DNA from: a bacterium HR23 | Lineage (GTDB): Bacteria > Chloroflexota > Dehalococcoidia > Lucifugimonadales > HRBIN23 | Length of the DNA stretch: 28,492 nt | Assembly (NCBI GenBank): GCA_002923335.1 | Contig: BEHZ01000003.1 | Coordinates: 1 to 28,492, forward strand | Reading direction: 5' to 3' | In this document: positions 23,203 to 28,492 of the stretch, in pieces | Numbering within the stretch: position 1 is the stretch's first letter | Layout of the letters: the number at the start of each line of letters is the position of its first letter | The notes under the pieces: generated by a model | The model's database searches: none | What the model was told of the DNA's origin: nothing | What the model saw: the letters and a program-made list of their open reading frames with translations, nothing else | Program-made: the position numbers and the translations under genes

Positions 23203-23236
23203 AGAGAGTGCCCCCTGTGATATCATAGTCCCAAAG

Positions 23237-24130
23237 ATGACCACAACAACAGGACAGCGCCTGCCCGAGTGGTTCAAGGTGCGGTTCCCGGGGGGGCCGA
23301 ACTTCCTGGAGGTGCGGGCCCTTTTGCGGGGGAGCGCCCTCCATACGGTCTGCGAGGAGGCCCACTGCCCCAACATCGGCGAATGCTGGGAACGACGCAC
23401 CGCCACCTTTATGATCTTGGGCGACCTGTGCACCCGCCGGTGCCACTACTGCGCCGTCAAGACAGGCCGTCCCCAGGGCGTGGACCGAGACGAGCCCTAT
23501 CGCCTGGCATCCGTCGTCCAGCGCCTGGGCCTGCGCTACTGCGTTATCACCTCGGTGAACCGGGATGACCTGCCCGATGGCGGGGCAGGCGTCTTTGCCG
23601 AGTGCATCCGCCAGGTGCGCTTGGCGGTGCCGGGATGCAAGGTGGAGGTGCTGATACCCGACTTCAACGGCAACTGGGACGCCCTGCAGGTGGTGCTGGA
23701 CGCCCGCCCGGACGTGCTGAACCATAACATAGAAACCGTTCGGCGCATCTTCCGGCGGGTGCGCCCCAAGGGGGACTACGACCGCAGTCTGCGTCTGCTG
23801 GAGGAGGCCAAGCGCCGCTGGCCTCACTGCGTTACCAAATCAGGGCTGATGGTGGGGTTGGGGGAGACCGGGGAGGAGGTGCTGGAGACCATGCGGGACC
23901 TGCGCAGTGTGAACTGCGACCTCCTCACCGTCGGCCAATACCTGCGCCCCTCGCCCATCCACTACCCCGTCGCCCGTTTCTACCACCCCGGGGAGTTCGC
24001 CCAGATACAGGAGGAGGGGTTGCGCATGGGCTTCCGGCATGTGGCGGCGGGGCCGTTGGTGCGTTCCTCCTACCACGCCGACCTCCAGGCCCACGCAGCC
24101 GGTGTGGCGGGCCTTACCCCCGTCGGGTAA
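23237..24130 (+). CDS. lipA: Lipoyl synthase LipA
   Basis: Radical-SAM enzyme inserting two sulfurs into the octanoyl-lysine of lipoyl domains. The ATG at 23237 gives 297 residues, the usual length; upstream codons in the frame overlap the divergent amidohydrolase start. Seen: the auxiliary cluster cysteines Cys39, Cys44 and Cys50 (CEEAHCPNIGEC), the radical-SAM cluster CTRRCHYC (Cys65, 69, 72), SVNRDDLPDGGA, HNIETV, KSGLMVGLGET and the terminal RSSYHAD with the serine that ligates the auxiliary cluster. It serves the E2 protein encoded at 13521-14819 together with LipB. Its 3' end overlaps the convergent small membrane-protein gene by 17 bases. Confidence 0.97.
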   Translation: MTTTTGQRLPEWFKVRFPGGPNFLEVRALLRGSALHTVCEEAHCPNIGECWERRTATFMILGDLCTRRCHYCAVKTGRPQGVDRDEPYRLASVVQRLGLRYCVITSVNRDDLPDGGAGVFAECIRQVRLAVPGCKVEVLIPDFNGNWDALQVVLDARPDVLNHNIETVRRIFRRVRPKGDYDRSLRLLEEAKRRWPHCVTKSGLMVGLGETGEEVLETMRDLRSVNCDLLTVGQYLRPSPIHYPVARFYHPGEFAQIQEEGLRMGFRHVAAGPLVRSSYHADLQAHAAGVAGLTPVG

Positions 24131-24296
24131 CTACCCCCCATAGCCCTAAGGCTGCGGCCACCACCCCCACCCCGATAAGCACAATGCCGATGAGTTTCAG
24201 GAGCATCTCCACCAGACGGGCGGTAAAGCCCGACGCCAGCAGAAGCCCCACCAGCACCATCAAGACACCCAGCAGGAAAAGCCACCCGCCACGCAC
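24114..24296 (-). CDS. Small two-helix membrane protein, 60 residues
   Basis: No family recognised. The GTG at 24294-24296 is chosen over an ATG 25 codons upstream because AAAGGAGG lies six bases before it. The product has two hydrophobic helices (about 4-22 and 34-55) separated by a short SGFTARLVEML segment and ends in a basic RRG tail. Composition and strong ribosome-binding site support a real gene. The role is unknown; such proteins often act as small membrane stabilisers or regulators, but nothing here points to one. Confidence 0.65.
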   Translation of the reverse strand: MRGGWLFLLGVLMVLVGLLLASGFTARLVEMLLKLIGIVLIGVGVVAAALGLWGVVTRRG

Positions 24297-24503
24297 CGGG
24301 CCTCCTTTGGTCGGCTGTCTGCCTACAGAGGTATCATGTCCTATCCTCCCCAATTCTCGCCGGTCTTGCAAGGAGGGCTTCTGGAGGGCACAGAGAAACT
24401 CTCGGCGCAGTTGTATTTACAGATGCAGAGGTGCCCCCGGTTCCCACGCTAGTGCCGGTTGCAGGGGCCGGTGCACAGGCCGAAAGTCCCTTGACAGGTC
24501 GGT
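24297..24503 (+). other. Non-coding stretch before the candidate RNA
   Basis: No plausible gene on either strand; open frames here are short and lack ribosome-binding sites or family motifs. A TTGACA occurs at 24491-24496 with a weak TACGGT 17 bases further on (24514-24519), but that would start transcription inside the folded region described next. No repeat or insertion-sequence end was recognised. Confidence 0.5.
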
Positions 24504-24779
24504 GGGCGTGTGTTACGGTAAAGACGGCCTAGGGTAGAGAACCCTTTCGGAGGCGGTAGGCGGGCCAGCCGTCTACAGCCGACACGCTGAGGGGACACCC
24601 TGAGGCCGAGGCACCTGGGGACACGGCCCAGAAGGTCTGGTTCCAAAGACCTGGGCCCGACGGCTCGGGGTGCTGGGGACGCGCCGGCAAAGGGAGAGAA
24701 CCAGGCGCAGGTAAGCACGGCGGACCTTCGGGCACGCCCCCTCTAACCTGCGGGGCCAAGAACCCCGCAGGTCTTTTCT
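24504..24779 (+). ncRNA. Candidate structured non-coding RNA ending in an intrinsic terminator
   Basis: A stand-alone stretch without a coding frame. Helices seen: outer GGGCGTG (24504-24510) with CACGCCC (24733-24739); GACGGC (24523-24528) with GCCGTC (24568-24573) enclosing a GGGT/ACCC hairpin; AGGG-GACA-CCCT (24590-24601); and GGCCCA/TGGGCC plus GGTCT/AGACC closing an eight-base loop (24625-24657). Others are AGCCG (24577-24581) with CGGCT (24661-24665), crossed by GCACC/GGTGC as a possible pseudoknot, and GCGCC/GGCGC (24681-24708). GGGGAC recurs three times. I looked for RNase P, tmRNA, SRP and common riboswitch motifs and found none. GC-rich DNA folds easily, so the case rests on the combination of no gene, outer closing helix and terminator. 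Confidence 0.4.
24746..24779 (+). terminator. Strong rho-independent terminator
   Basis: Plus strand: CCTGCGGGG (24747-24755) pairs perfectly with CCCCGCAGG (24763-24771) around a seven-base loop, one further A-T pair, then TCTTTTCT. The U-rich side is on the plus strand only; read on the minus strand the bases after the stem are TTAGAGG, so it does not serve the Nudix gene coming from the right. No annotated plus-strand gene ends nearby, which implies an unrecognised plus-strand transcript. Confidence 0.8.
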
Positions 24780-24821
24780 CCCCTCCCCTTGGCTTCTGCT
24801 GTATCCTCTCCGGTTGCCCCC

Positions 24822-25334
24822 TCATTTGGGGCGGGAAGGGACCAGAAAGCGCGTGGCCCAATCCTGCACCACCCGCTCGTCCCGAGGGAAGGCCAGTGCA
24901 GGCAAGGCGTGCGGCGGGAAGAAGCCCAGGGCATCCACCTCGGCGCCGGGGGCAAGCGTCCCCCCGACCTCTTGGGCCAGGTAGACCGCCAGCACTACAG
25001 GGTTCCCCGCCTCGGAATACAGCCCCAAGAGCGGGCCCACCTCTATCCGCAGGCCCGTCTCCTCCAGCACCTCTCGGCGTGCCGCCTCCTCTACTGGCTC
25101 TCCCCTGTCCACATACCCGCCCGGCAGAGCCCACAGCCCAGCCCCCGGTTCCATTTTCCTCCGCACGAAGAGGAGAGCGCCCCCCCGCTCCACCAGGGCC
25201 ACCGCTACCAGTTTGGGGTCCTGCCAGGCCACCGCCCCGCAGGAGGGACACGCCATGCGCTCCCGGCCGTCCACCACTTTCGGCTGGAGGCGTCCTCCAC
25301 ACTGCTGACAGTGAACCGGCGTCGGTGTGGTCAT
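24822..25334 (-). CDS. Nudix hydrolase with N-terminal zinc ribbon
   Basis: Hydrolyses a nucleoside diphosphate linked to another group; cytoplasmic. 170 residues. Seen: a four-cysteine zinc ribbon (Cys9, Cys12, Cys29, Cys32) followed by a Nudix domain whose box matches GX5EX7REUXEEXGU in full: GGYVDRGEPVEEAARREVLEETGL at about 72-95. The zinc-ribbon-plus-Nudix layout occurs in NADH pyrophosphatase NudC, but the SQPWPFP motif of NudC is absent and the protein is shorter, so ADP-ribose or another nucleotide is equally possible. It follows the 247-residue unknown gene after six bases, in the same orientation. Confidence 0.93.
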   Translation of the reverse strand: MTTPTPVHCQQCGGRLQPKVVDGRERMACPSCGAVAWQDPKLVAVALVERGGALLFVRRKMEPGAGLWALPGGYVDRGEPVEEAARREVLEETGLRIEVGPLLGLYSEAGNPVVLAVYLAQEVGGTLAPGAEVDALGFFPPHALPALAFPRDERVVQDWATRFLVPSRPK

Positions 25335-25340
25335 GGCGGG

Positions 25341-26084
25341 CTATTCCTCTTCTTCCTCCTCCACGGGGGCGGTGGGCAGGTGCACCTGGGGCAAGAGGGG
25401 AGTGGGGCGCTCTTTGGACGGGCGCCGTTGCGGGAGGCTGACCAGGCGCTGGCGCAACTCCGCGAGGGTATTGGCCCTGAAGGCGGACGCCGACGCCAGG
25501 AGCACGCTAATGCCCATGTCCCGGAAAGCCTCCAGTTCCCAGGATGAGGGGGGGCGTTCCACCTGCACCAGCACGGGTCGGGGCACTCTCCCCCGCCACA
25601 CCGCCAACTCCAGGGCGGTGCCGAGGGTGAGGGGGGGCTTCACCGGCTCGGCCAGGAGCACCCCATCCACCGGGAGAGGCTCCAGGGCGTTGGCCACCTC
25701 CTCCGGCACATCCCGAGGCAGCCGCACCACCCTTCCCAGGCCCTCATGGTTCAGGGCCTCCAGGGGTGCACCCGTGTCCACCACCAGGAAATCAGCCTCC
25801 CGTTGAAGGGCCTTCTCGGCCAGGGAGGCAGACCAGGGCGCTACCACCACACCCCAAGGGGTCGCCTGGGCGGTTTCGGCCAGGGCCTCTAGGTCTCGGG
25901 GGGAGGAAGGGGTAAACAGGAAGGCGTCGGGGTTGGCGCTCTGGACAGCGGTTACCTCTTCCGGGCGAGAGGCGATAATCGCCAACAGGATGGGGGGGAC
26001 CCGCTCCTCACGGCGGGGGGCGAAGCCCAGAGGGGTGGGGGTGCCCTTTCCTGCCTGCTCTATCTTCTTGAACAGTTTGCTCAT
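25341..26084 (-). CDS. Unrecognised 247-residue protein, alternating beta/alpha, acidic tail
   Basis: No family recognised. Visible: a basic N-terminus (MSKLFKKIEQAGKG), then repeated hydrophobic strand and helix segments (LLAIIAS, WGVVVAP, FLVVD, VDGVLLAEP, PVLVQVE, ISVLLASA) suggesting a degenerate TIM barrel of roughly residues 30-215. A Pro-rich linker and a tail of seven consecutive glutamates follow. No active-site motif stands out. It lies between tRNA-Thr (upstream on the same strand, 28 bases away) and the zinc-ribbon Nudix gene, with which it is probably cotranscribed. A catalytically dead barrel acting as scaffold would fit, but that is a guess. Confidence 0.8.
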   Translation of the reverse strand: MSKLFKKIEQAGKGTPTPLGFAPRREERVPPILLAIIASRPEEVTAVQSANPDAFLFTPSSPRDLEALAETAQATPWGVVVAPWSASLAEKALQREADFLVVDTGAPLEALNHEGLGRVVRLPRDVPEEVANALEPLPVDGVLLAEPVKPPLTLGTALELAVWRGRVPRPVLVQVERPPSSWELEAFRDMGISVLLASASAFRANTLAELRQRLVSLPQRRPSKERPTPLLPQVHLPTAPVEEEEEE

Positions 26085-26112
26085 CTTTCTGCCCCCCAGG
26101 AGGAAACAAGAG

Positions 26113-26184
26113 AGCCACCGGTCGGATTCGAACCGACGACCCGCGGTTTACGAAACCGCTGCTCTGCCTCTGAGCTACGGTGGC
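26113..26184 (-). tRNA. tRNA-Thr (anticodon CGU)
   Basis: Minus strand cloverleaf of 72 nt: acceptor GCCACCG/CGGTGGC, D-stem GCTC/GAGC with a seven-base loop, anticodon stem GCGGT/ACCGC with loop TTCGTAA (anticodon CGT), five-base variable region and T-stem GTCGG/CCGAC around TTCGAAT. All stems pair fully. The discriminator base is T, and CCA is not encoded. It would read ACG codons. Confidence 0.96.
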
Positions 26185-26236
26185 CCACGAAAGGACGGTG
26201 TGCCCCCTGCTCACCCATCTTATCATCCTGGCGAGG

Positions 26237-26665
26237 CTAGGGGAAGGCGCTTTTGGTCGTCTGGGGGCGTGCCCGCTCCCACGCCTCCCACAGTCCCGGC
26301 AACGTGGGCAGGGTGCGCATGGCCTCCGGCTCTACCCAGCGCATCTGGGTGTGTTCCCAGTCCAGGCGCACCGCCCCACGCTCTCGGACGCAGAAGGCGA
26401 AGGGATGCACCAGCCACTCCCGGCCCTCTTCGTCCCGCACCAGGAAGGGCTGGCCCTGCCCGCACAGCGCCAACCCTTCCGCCGGGATGCCCGTCTCCTC
26501 CCAAATCTCCTGGTAGGCCTGGGCCAGGGGGTCTACTCCCGGTGGGATGGAGCCACTGACCCCCGCCCATCGTCCGGGGAAGGTGCGCACCTGCTGGCTC
26601 CTTTGCAACAGCAGTATCTTCCCTTCGTGCATCAAGAAGGCGGTAACCACCGGCCGAGGAGGCAT
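26237..26665 (-). CDS. Nudix hydrolase with variant Nudix box
   Basis: 142 residues from the ATG at 26663-26665, which sits four bases after the stop of the alpha/beta hydrolase gene with GGGGTGAG upstream; longer frames overlap that gene. Seen: VVTAFLMHEGKILLLQRS (5-22), FPGRWAGVSGSI (about 28-39) and a Nudix box ending YQEIWEETGI. The catalytic EE pair is kept, but the usual Arg before the first Glu is Gln, and the first box Glu is replaced (GVD). The WAGVSG segment suggests a known subgroup of NTP pyrophosphohydrolase-like Nudix proteins where the box is relaxed. Substrate unknown. Confidence 0.9.
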   Translation of the reverse strand: MPPRPVVTAFLMHEGKILLLQRSQQVRTFPGRWAGVSGSIPPGVDPLAQAYQEIWEETGIPAEGLALCGQGQPFLVRDEEGREWLVHPFAFCVRERGAVRLDWEHTQMRWVEPEAMRTLPTLPGLWEAWERARPQTTKSAFP

Positions 26666-26669
26666 GCAC

Positions 26670-27488
26670 TCACCCCTTGCCCAGGAACTCCAGGAGCAGG
26701 CGGGCGAAGGCGTCCGGCTCCTCATAGTGGGGCCAGTGGCCGCTGCGGGGGAAAACCGCCACCCGAACATGGGGGGCTATCTCCCTTGCCCGCAGGGCCT
26801 GCCCAACGGGGAAGATGGCGTCCTGGCCTCCCCACACCACCAAGATGGGGCAGGCAACCTCCCGCAGGCGGTGCAGAAGGAGCACGTGCCTCTTTATCCC
26901 CCCCAGCCCGATGCCGTAGCGCAGGGCCTCCAGCACCGTGGCCTTCGCCCCGGGCCGAGAGCGCACACGGGTCAACTCCGTTACCAGGGCAGGAGTGATG
27001 AGGCGGGGGTCGGCGAAGACGAGACGGCGCAGGAGGCGTTGGGTGCCCCGCTCCGAGGGGGCCTCCAGCATCTCGCCGATGACGGGGAGGGTGGCCAGGC
27101 GCAGGGAGAGGGCTACCTCCCTCCCCAGGCCGGCCGAATCTACGAGGACCAGGTGGGAGACCCGTCGGGGACGCTCCAGGGTGAAGTGGAGGGCGATAAG
27201 GCCCCCCAGAGAGTTGCCTACCACCACAACCCGCTCTATCCCCAGCGCCTCCAGCAGGCCCTCCATCCAAGGGGTGGCGTTATCCAGGGAGTAGGGGCGA
27301 AGGGGGTCGGAATCCCCGTGCCCCGGCAGGTCAGGGGCAAAGACACGCAGGTGGGGGGCCAGGCGGGGCAGAAGGGGTTCCCACGCCACCCACGACGCCC
27401 CCAGCCCGTGCAGGAGGAGCACCGGTGTCCCGGCGCCCACGGCGACCAGGTGGACCCGCCGTCCCAGCACCGTTACCCAACGATGCAT
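26670..27488 (-). CDS. Alpha/beta hydrolase
   Basis: Serine hydrolase of the alpha/beta fold, 272 residues from the ATG at 27486-27488; no clear ribosome-binding site, and a GTG a few codons upstream is possible. Seen: VLLLHGLGASWVAW (oxyanion HG, about 23-36), FAPDLPGHGDSD (49-60), nucleophile elbow GNSLGG (about 91-96), the acid strand VVWGGQDAIFP and the catalytic His in SGHWPHYEEP. Haloperoxidase, meta-cleavage product hydrolase and esterase groups look alike, so the substrate is open. It is cotranscribed with the Nudix gene downstream and divergent from the aminotransferase. Confidence 0.92.
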   Translation of the reverse strand: MHRWVTVLGRRVHLVAVGAGTPVLLLHGLGASWVAWEPLLPRLAPHLRVFAPDLPGHGDSDPLRPYSLDNATPWMEGLLEALGIERVVVVGNSLGGLIALHFTLERPRRVSHLVLVDSAGLGREVALSLRLATLPVIGEMLEAPSERGTQRLLRRLVFADPRLITPALVTELTRVRSRPGAKATVLEALRYGIGLGGIKRHVLLLHRLREVACPILVVWGGQDAIFPVGQALRAREIAPHVRVAVFPRSGHWPHYEEPDAFARLLLEFLGKG

Positions 27489-27527
27489 ATCGGGCGACAC
27501 CACGGCCGACGGCGCTCCGGACACAAC

Positions 27528-27556
27528 CAGACAGGCCCTCCGCTGTCCAGTATACC
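27528..27556 (+). promoter_or_regulatory. Possible promoter of the aminotransferase gene
   Basis: CAGACA (27528-27533, four of six) and TATACC (27551-27556, four of six) with a 17-base spacer, in the 128-base divergent gap between the hydrolase and the aminotransferase. The -10 overlaps the left arm of an inverted repeat. Confidence 0.3.
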
Positions 27557-27588
27557 CCCGCTGGACGCTGGCGGGCCGAAGGGGGTAT
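27552..27588. repeat. Perfect 8-base inverted repeat before the aminotransferase
   Basis: ATACCCCC (27552-27559) and GGGGGTAT (27581-27588) are exact inverted copies 21 bases apart, between the likely -10 box and the start codon at 27617. It could be an operator half-site pair about two helical turns apart, or an RNA hairpin in the leader. There is no U-tract after it, so a terminator is unlikely. Confidence 0.4.
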
Positions 27589-27616
27589 CCTTCTACCCAG
27601 TGCAGGGAGGAGCGCC

Positions 27617-28492
27617 GTGCAGACACGCCCTACCCCTTCCGCTATCGCCCAGAAGGTGCGCCATGCGATGGAGCAAGGCTCCTGGATACGGCGGATGTTT
27701 GAGGAGGGGGCACGCCTGAAAGCCCTTCACGGCCCCGACAAGGTCTTTGACCTCTCCCTGGGTAACCCCATCCTGGAGCCGCCGGAGGCCTTTCAGCGCC
27801 TTTTTCGGGAGGTAGCCCAGTCCCCGCCTCCTGGCCTCCATCGCTACATGCCCAACGCCGGCCTTCCTGAAACCCGCTCCGCCGTGGCCGACTACCTGCG
27901 CCGGAAGACGGGTCTCCCCTTCACTGCCGGCGATGTAGTAATGACCTGCGGGGCGGGCGGAGCGGTGAATGTCGCCCTCAAGGCCCTGCTGGACCCGGGG
28001 GATGAGGTGCTCCTGCTGGCCCCCTTCTTCCCCGAATACCCCTTCTATGTGGACAACCACGGGGGTGTGGTGCGTATCGTCCCCACCGATGCGTCTTTCC
28101 AGCCCGACCCGGAGCAAATAGAGGGCGCCCTGACGCCTCGCACTCGTGTCCTTATCCTCAACTCCCCCAATAACCCCACAGGGGTGGTCTACACCGCCCA
28201 CGCCCTCCGGCAGGTGGCGGGGGTGCTCCACCGGGGAGAGGCCCGCTTCGGGCGCCCCATCTACCTGCTCAGCGATGAACCATACAGCAAGTTGGTCTAC
28301 GACGGGGTGCAGGTTCCCGATGTCTTCGCCTTTTACCCCCGCACTATCGTTGCGACCTCCTTCTCCAAGGACCTTTCCCTGGCGGGGGAACGCATCGGGT
28401 ATCTGGCGGTGCACCCCCATTGCCCCGATAAAGCCGAGGTGGTGGACGCCTGCATCTTCGCCAACCGTATCCTGGGGTTTGTGAATGCCCCG
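27617..28492 (+). CDS. Class I/II PLP aminotransferase, 3' end cut by the window
   Basis: Opens at a GTG (27617-27619) with GGGAGGAG five to six bases upstream and runs 292 codons to the right edge without a stop, so about a quarter of the protein is missing. Seen: FDLSLGNPILEPP (43-55), RYMPNAGLPETR (75-86), CGAGGAVN (111-118, PLP phosphate and ring contact), LNSPNNPTGVVY (about 180-191), the PLP-binding aspartate in LLSDEPYSKLVYDG, and SFSKDLSLAGERIGY with the Schiff-base lysine. The SLGNP start and layout match fold-type I aspartate/alanine-type aminotransferases; the amino donor is not decidable from the fragment. Confidence 0.93.
   Translation, partial: MQTRPTPSAIAQKVRHAMEQGSWIRRMFEEGARLKALHGPDKVFDLSLGNPILEPPEAFQRLFREVAQSPPPGLHRYMPNAGLPETRSAVADYLRRKTGLPFTAGDVVMTCGAGGAVNVALKALLDPGDEVLLLAPFFPEYPFYVDNHGGVVRIVPTDASFQPDPEQIEGALTPRTRVLILNSPNNPTGVVYTAHALRQVAGVLHRGEARFGRPIYLLSDEPYSKLVYDGVQVPDVFAFYPRTIVATSFSKDLSLAGERIGYLAVHPHCPDKAEVVDACIFANRILGFVNAP

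Noticed and set aside
22037..23827. Minus-strand open frame of 596 codons across the amidohydrolase and lipA
   Set aside because: Low-complexity Pro/Gly/Arg-rich translation; both overlapped genes have clear catalytic motifs in other frames.
24553..24560. Second ops-like GGCGGTAG inside the candidate RNA
   Set aside because: Only eight bases match, the following T of the consensus is missing, and no NusG-regulated gene follows.
24372..24779. Gap RNA as RNase P RNA, tmRNA or SRP RNA
   Set aside because: None of the conserved cores (GAGGAAAGTCC, a tRNA-like end with tag peptide, or the GGAAGGAGCA tetraloop motif) is present on either strand.
24529..25302. Minus-strand 257-codon frame overlapping the Nudix gene
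   Set aside because: It is an out-of-frame shadow of the zinc-ribbon Nudix gene running into the non-coding gap.

Overview
The window is GC-rich, with dense, mostly overlapping genes. It looks like the chromosome of a free-living bacterium, and gene style and family resemblance suggest Chloroflexota, possibly a Dehalococcoidia-like lineage. That assignment is inference: there is no rRNA or marker gene here to confirm it. I find about 28 protein genes (two cut by the window ends), one tRNA, one candidate structured RNA and several regulatory sites.

1-8540 is one long minus-strand surface-polysaccharide operon. It starts at a promoter near 8508-8538, runs through a leader of about 200 nt and is headed by a NusG paralog. 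The bases just before that gene's start codon match 11 of the 12 bases of the E. coli RfaH 'ops' pause element. Downstream come a UDP-HexNAc-type dehydrogenase, a rhamnose-4-epimerase-like enzyme, three genes of the GDP-D-glycero-D-manno-heptose route (hddA-, gmhA- and gmhB-like), an FkbM methyltransferase in AT-richer DNA, a second nucleotide-sugar dehydrogenase and a SAM methyltransferase cut by the window edge. Nearly every junction is a 1-8 base overlap.

8626-12079 (plus) holds hyuB without a hyuA partner, translationally coupled to an OsmC-family gene, then an MFS transporter. The OsmC gene carries an in-frame TGA exactly at the catalytic cysteine and a SECIS-like hairpin 20 nt downstream, so it is a strong selenoprotein candidate. 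12030-16866 (minus) is a 2-oxoacid dehydrogenase operon: E1alpha, E1beta, E2, lipB (which helps lipoylate E2) and a glycerophosphodiesterase. lipA lies separately at 23237-24130.

17005-20206 returns to envelope functions: a CpsB-type PHP phosphatase, a lipoprotein with five Ig-like repeats and, convergent to it, uppP. Then come a cysteine-synthase-like gene, an unrecognised Rossmann/cysteine-rich protein, an amidohydrolase stripped to its barrel, lipA and a 60-residue membrane protein.

24297-24821 has no convincing gene. On the plus strand it contains a candidate structured RNA ending in a strong intrinsic terminator. The right end carries two Nudix hydrolases, an unknown 247-residue protein, tRNA-Thr(CGU), an alpha/beta hydrolase and a partial class I/II aminotransferase running off the window. 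Convergent gene pairs overlap at their 3' ends throughout, indicating strong genome compaction. No CRISPR array, insertion sequence, rRNA or phage gene was seen.
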